Source of the DNA: CAYTET01 sp964436975 | Lineage (GTDB): Bacteria > Bacillota_I > Bacilli_A > Erysipelotrichales > Erysipelotrichaceae | Length of the DNA: 10,080 nucleotides | NCBI GenBank assembly: GCA_964436975.1 | Contig: CAYTET010000062.1 | Span: 1 to 10,080, forward strand | Direction: 5' to 3' | In this document: positions 6,457 through 10,080 of the stretch, in pieces | Position numbering within the stretch: the stretch's first letter is position 1 | How the letters are laid out: each line of letters starts with the position of its first letter | Notes under the pieces: generated by a model | The model's input: the letters and a program-made list of their open reading frames with translations, nothing else | The model's database searches: none | Told to the model about the DNA's origin: nothing | Made by a program: the position numbers and the translations under genes

Positions 6457-9072
6457 ATGAGTAAAGAATTATCCGCTAAATATGATCATCTGAAAGTAGA
6501 AGCAGATGTGTATCAAAGCTGGGTCAAAGAAGGGTATTTTACGGCCGGTGATTTAAGCAAGAAGCCGTACAGCATCGTTATCCCGCCGCCTAATGTCACC
6601 GGCAAGCTGCATCTGGGCCACACCTGGGACAATACCCTGCAGGACATCATCGCCCGCTATAAGAGAATGCAGGGCTATGACATGCTGTATCTGCCGGGAA
6701 TGGATCATGCCGGCATTGCCACCCAGGCCAAGGTTGACCAGCGTCTGAAGGAAGAAGGTATTTCCCGCTATGATATCGGCCGGGAGAAGTTTTTGCAGCG
6801 GGCCTGGCAGTGGAAGGAAGAATATGCTGCCACGATAAGGAAGCAGTGGGCCACAACGGGCCTTTCCCTGGATTACAGCCGGGAGCGCTTCACCCTTGAT
6901 GAAGGCTTATCCAAGGCCGTCCGCAAGGTTTTTGTGCAGCTTTATAATGAAGGTCTTATCTACCGGGGGGAGCGGATTATCAACTGGGATCCGCAGGCGC
7001 GCACCGCTCTTTCCAATATCGAGGTTTATCACGAGGATACCAAAGGCGCCATGTACTACTTCAAATATGAAGTGGTGGAGACCGGCCAGAAGTTCTGCGT
7101 GGCCACCACCCGGCCCGAAACCATGTTCGGTGATGTCTGCGTAGTGGTTCATCCGCAGGATCCCCGTTTTAAAGAGGCGGTGGGCATGCATACCATCAAT
7201 CCGGCCAACGGCCAGAAACTGCCGATAATTGCGGACAGCTATATTGACATTAACTTCGGAACCGGGGCCATGAAGTGCACCCCGGCCCATGATCCCAACG
7301 ACTTTGCCATCGGCAAGAAGTACAATCTGCCGATGCCGGTATGCATCAATCCGGACGGCACAATGAACAGTCTGGCCGGCGAATATGAAGGCCTTGACCG
7401 GTTTGACTGCCGCACCCGGCTGGTTGACCGGATTAAGAGTGAAGGCAATCTTGACCATATTGAAGAGATCATCCATCCGGTGGGCCACTCGGAAAGAACC
7501 CATGTCATCGTGGAGCCTTATCTGTCGAAACAGTGGTTTGTCAAGATGAAGCCGCTGGCCCAGGCGGTGCTGGATGCCCAGCAGGATGAAGAGACCAAGA
7601 TTAATTTCTATCCGCCGCGGTTTGAAAAGACCTTTATCCAGTGGCTGGAAAATATCGAGGACTGGTGCATATCCCGCCAGCTGTGGTGGGGTCACCGGAT
7701 CCCGGCCTGGTATAACAAAAAGACCGGAGAGATCTACGTGTCCGAACAGGATCCGGCCGATCCGGAAAACTGGACACAGGATGAAGATGTGCTGGACACC
7801 TGGTTTTCAAGTGCCCTGTGGCCGTTTTCAACCCTGGGCTGGCCGGATGACACAGCTGATTTAAAGCGGTATTATCCGACTGACTGCATGGTTACCGGCT
7901 ATGATATTATTTTCTTCTGGGTTGCCCGCATGGCTTTCCAGGGCCGTCATTTCACCGGCCGCCGGCCTTTTAAAGATGTGCTTATTCACGGGCTGATCAG
8001 AGATGCCCAGGGCCGCAAGATGAGCAAATCGCTGGGCAACGGCGTGGATCCGCAGGATGTGGTAGCCCAATACGGCGCTGATGCCCTGCGTTTCTTCATT
8101 ACCACTAACTCGACTCCGGGCCAGGATATGCGCTATATACCGGAAAAAGTTGAAGCCGCCTGGAATTTTATAAACAAGATCTGGAATGCCGCCCGCTTTG
8201 TGGAGATGAACATTGCCGGATTTGAAACGGCGGATATTGACCTGAGCTGCCTGCAGCCGGCCGACCAGTGGATAATTGATAAATTCAACAGCACCATCAG
8301 TGCGGTCACGGCAAATATGGACAAATACGAGTTTGCCATCGTCGGCAACCAGATATACAGCTTTGTCTGGGAAGACTTCTGCGACTGGTATATCGAACTG
8401 GCGAAGAGTGCCCTGCAGTCAGCTGATGAAAAGATCGTAAAAGGGGCCAAAAGCAGCCTGCTGACCGTGCTGGCCAGCATTATCAAGATGCTGCATCCTT
8501 TCATGCCGTTTGTCACCGAAGAGATTTATGCCAGTCTGCCCCATACCGCAAAAGCCTGCTGCGTTGCCGGATGGCCCCAGCCGATTGAAGCCGACTGTTC
8601 ACAGGCGGCGGAGATTGACCAGCTGATTGCCATTATCAAGCAGGTCCGGCAGTTAAGAGTCGATTATGACATCAAGCCGGGAGTGGAATTCAATGTTGTC
8701 ATATTTGACGCTGACCATAATTTCCGGCCGGTCGATAGTCAGATGGCCGCCGCCCTGGCCAAGATGGCCCATGTCAGCTGGACAGAAACGACGGAAGGCA
8801 AACTGATTGTCCGGCCGCTGCCGGTGGGCTCCATCGGAGCCGACATCAGCCGGGTCATTGATTTTGAGGCTGAATCAGCCAAACTGGAAAAAGAGAAGCA
8901 GCGGCTCAGCGGCGAGATCCGCCGCAGTGCCGGCATGCTGAAAAACAAAGGCTTTCTGGAAAAGGCTCCGGCTGAAAAGATTGAAGAAGAGAAAGCCAAG
9001 GCCGTTCAGTATCAGGCGCAGTATGAAATTGTCTGCCATCAGGCCGAAGAGCTGCTGGCCAGCCGCAATTAG
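6457..9072 (+). CDS. valS: Valyl-tRNA synthetase
   Basis: Class I aminoacyl-tRNA synthetase that joins valine to tRNA-Val in the cytoplasm and hydrolyses mischarged Thr-tRNA-Val. The 871 residues match the bacterial family. The Rossmann catalytic core has PPPNVTGKLHLGH, with the HIGH-type motif HLGH at 52-55, and KMSKS at 521-525. The CP1 editing domain is present, with TTRPET (217-222) and the TPAHDPNDF segment (275-283). The anticodon-binding domain contains EDFCDWYIELAK. The C-terminal coiled coil (about 805-870, AKLEKEKQRLSGEIRR onward), typical of ValRS and absent from IleRS, settles the specificity together with the GTC specifier of the leader. The ATG at 6457 follows AGAGGGGG (6442-6449). 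The gene is transcribed alone: T-box leader in front, terminator behind. No key residue is missing. Confidence 0.98.
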   Translation: MSKELSAKYDHLKVEADVYQSWVKEGYFTAGDLSKKPYSIVIPPPNVTGKLHLGHTWDNTLQDIIARYKRMQGYDMLYLPGMDHAGIATQAKVDQRLKEEGISRYDIGREKFLQRAWQWKEEYAATIRKQWATTGLSLDYSRERFTLDEGLSKAVRKVFVQLYNEGLIYRGERIINWDPQARTALSNIEVYHEDTKGAMYYFKYEVVETGQKFCVATTRPETMFGDVCVVVHPQDPRFKEAVGMHTINPANGQKLPIIADSYIDINFGTGAMKCTPAHDPNDFAIGKKYNLPMPVCINPDGTMNSLAGEYEGLDRFDCRTRLVDRIKSEGNLDHIEEIIHPVGHSERTHVIVEPYLSKQWFVKMKPLAQAVLDAQQDEETKINFYPPRFEKTFIQWLENIEDWCISRQLWWGHRIPAWYNKKTGEIYVSEQDPADPENWTQDEDVLDTWFSSALWPFSTLGWPDDTADLKRYYPTDCMVTGYDIIFFWVARMAFQGRHFTGRRPFKDVLIHGLIRDAQGRKMSKSLGNGVDPQDVVAQYGADALRFFITTNSTPGQDMRYIPEKVEAAWNFINKIWNAARFVEMNIAGFETADIDLSCLQPADQWIIDKFNSTISAVTANMDKYEFAIVGNQIYSFVWEDFCDWYIELAKSALQSADEKIVKGAKSSLLTVLASIIKMLHPFMPFVTEEIYASLPHTAKACCVAGWPQPIEADCSQAAEIDQLIAIIKQVRQLRVDYDIKPGVEFNVVIFDADHNFRPVDSQMAAALAKMAHVSWTETTEGKLIVRPLPVGSIGADISRVIDFEAESAKLEKEKQRLSGEIRRSAGMLKNKGFLEKAPAEKIEEEKAKAVQYQAQYEIVCHQAEELLASRN

Positions 9073-9080
9073 TAAATTAA

Positions 9081-9111
9081 CAGGCCGCTGTTTTTGTGTG
9101 ACAGCGGCCTG
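9081..9111 (+). terminator. Probable terminator after valS
   Basis: A perfect 11-bp stem, CAGGCCGCTGT (9081-9091) with ACAGCGGCCTG (9101-9111), has a 9-base loop and lies eight bases after the valS stop codon. The following tract (GATTTATCTTTG) is only moderately T-rich, so termination may be incomplete. Confidence 0.72.
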
Positions 9112-9151
9112 GATTTATCTTTGAAGTCATAAAAGCGAAAGGGGCAGAATC

Positions 9152-9952
9152 ATGACAAGATACAGACGCTTTGCCGTCAAGTGCACAATTCCCCATAATG
9201 AGAAAAGGATAAATATCTTTTTTTCCGGATCTGTCTGGGGCAACCTGGCCAAAAACGGTATCAGTTTGGAAGAATGCTTTCTTGTTGCCGATGCTAAATT
9301 CAGCGTTGGTGATATCAGTGATATGTTTGATTACCGGAAGCGGATTGACTGTATTTCAGCGGAGATTGTGTATAAAGATCACTCCGTAGAACGTCAAATG
9401 GCTAAGGAAATGAGTCTGCTGAAAGAAATAGACGGCCCGATCCGGATCTGGGGGTCGGCTGACTGTATCAATGAATATCTGGGTATTTTATTCGTGGTAT
9501 CCACTGTCAAAAGCCGTGATATCCTGGTTGTCGACATACCTCATAATAATAATCCGGACTGTCGCAGTCATGACACATTGGATTATTCCGAATCACTAAA
9601 AGATATTAATCTTATAAACCAGCATTCACTCAGCCCGCAGCAGATTGATGACTGCCGTCAGAAGTGGCTTCAAATCAGCAGCGTAGGCAGTGACTACCGC
9701 TTCTTTGACAATAGCGGCACTGTCGGTCACGGATCGCTGGCCCAATTCTATCCCCGCCTGCTTAAAGCCATCAGTCCCGACCGCTATATGCGGATTGGCG
9801 AAATAGGGGCAGCAGTTGAAGAGGGTGAATTGATGGAAAATGTTTATTCCGTAACAATGCGCCGGATGGCTGCCGAAAAACTTATTATTGAAAAACTTCA
9901 TCCGCTTTCCCAGCCCGGATTCAGCTGTTACTGGTATAAAAGAAACAGCTAA
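9152..9952 (+). CDS. DUF1835/DUF3658-like protein of unknown function
   Basis: A soluble protein of 266 residues with no signal peptide or membrane helix. The N-terminal half resembles DUF1835: a short strand leading into SGSVWGNLAKNGI (25-37), then VADAKFSVGDISDMFDYRKRID (45-66), and later IRIWGSADCINEYLGILFVVSTV (97-119) followed by a strand, DILVVDIP (123-130). The C-terminal half (about 158-266) resembles DUF3658, with LSPQQIDDCRQKWLQI and a final helical region (IGEIGAAVEEGELMENVYSVTMRRMAAEKLIIE) like a winged-helix-type end. The family is recalled from pattern, not confirmed by search. The ATG at 9152 follows GAAAGGGG (9137-9144). No convincing promoter was found in the 40 bases after the valS terminator, so it may be expressed by read-through. 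It reads slightly more A/T-rich than the core genes, as small accessory genes often do. No enzymatic motif is recognisable. Confidence 0.68.
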   Translation: MTRYRRFAVKCTIPHNEKRINIFFSGSVWGNLAKNGISLEECFLVADAKFSVGDISDMFDYRKRIDCISAEIVYKDHSVERQMAKEMSLLKEIDGPIRIWGSADCINEYLGILFVVSTVKSRDILVVDIPHNNNPDCRSHDTLDYSESLKDINLINQHSLSPQQIDDCRQKWLQISSVGSDYRFFDNSGTVGHGSLAQFYPRLLKAISPDRYMRIGEIGAAVEEGELMENVYSVTMRRMAAEKLIIEKLHPLSQPGFSCYWYKRNS

Positions 9953-10017
9953 TGTTGCCAGCGGCTATCTTTTTGTGACGAAAAGGGTTAAACAGGGAAA
10001 ATCAGCCCCCGAATTAC

Positions 10018-10054
10018 AAAAAAAAGCTGAAGTGAAAAGTTAAATACCACTTCA
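10018..10054 (-). terminator. Probable minus-strand terminator of a convergent gene beyond the window
   Basis: On the minus strand, TGAAGTG (10054-10048) pairs CACTTCA (10034-10028) around a 13-base loop. The hairpin is followed by GC and then eight T residues (10025-10018). The T-tract exists only in the minus direction, so it should end transcripts coming from the right. A short minus-strand frame read from the window edge (LTLLFRQQ, stop overlapping the stem) could be the end of that gene, but too little is visible to call it. Confidence 0.55.
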
Positions 10055-10080
10055 CTGCTGACGAAAAAGAAGTGTCAGTA

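Noticed and set aside
6907..7695. Long minus-strand open frame (262 codons) opposite valS
   Set aside because: It lies wholly within the well-supported valS coding region, has no family resemblance or ribosome binding site, and is expected from the GC-rich codon pattern of valS. Similar antisense frames opposite lon (3996-4604, 4219-4761) were rejected for the same reason.
9944..9974. Possible terminator after the DUF1835-like gene (AGCT...GGCT before CTTTTT)
   Set aside because: Only about four pairs including a G-T pair can form, too weak to call a terminator despite the short T run.

Overview
The window looks like core chromosome of a low-to-mid GC Gram-positive bacterium (Bacillota). Four things point there: strong sigma-A type promoters, a CIRCE/HrcA-type operator, a T-box leader in front of valS, and purine-rich ribosome binding sites ahead of nearly every start. 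A DUF3196-like protein beside trigger factor, a family I associate with Erysipelotrichia and Mollicutes, suggests an erysipelotrich-like host. That placement is inference; no rRNA or other marker is present. All convincing genes are on the + strand.

Layout. (1) Positions 2-1522 hold the 3' part of an ABC exporter with fused membrane and ATPase domains; its start lies left of the window. An intrinsic terminator follows. (2) Positions 1589-2368 hold a consensus promoter overlapped by a near-perfect CIRCE inverted repeat, then a small DUF3196-like gene broken by a -1 type frameshift near 1765-1775. (3) Positions 2370-3759 hold trigger factor (tig) with its own promoter and terminator. (4) Positions 3796-6204 hold the ATP-dependent protease Lon. 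(5) Positions 6212-9111 hold a promoter, a complete T-box leader with a probable GUC (valine) specifier, valyl-tRNA synthetase and a terminator. (6) Positions 9152-9952 hold a gene resembling DUF1835/DUF3658 proteins. (7) The last 128 bases hold a hairpin whose T-tract lies on the minus strand, probably the terminator of a convergent gene right of the window.

How the genes fit together. DUF3196-like, tig and lon form a proteostasis block: tig helps nascent chains fold at the ribosome, and lon degrades damaged proteins. The CIRCE site implies HrcA heat-shock control of the first gene. No terminator separates that gene from tig, so heat-induced transcripts could run into tig. valS is a separate unit controlled by the charging state of tRNA-Val. 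Everything recognised is conventional except the CIRCE-controlled, frameshifted DUF3196-like gene and the three-armed repeat at the right edge. I found no mobile element, CRISPR array, tRNA or rRNA.
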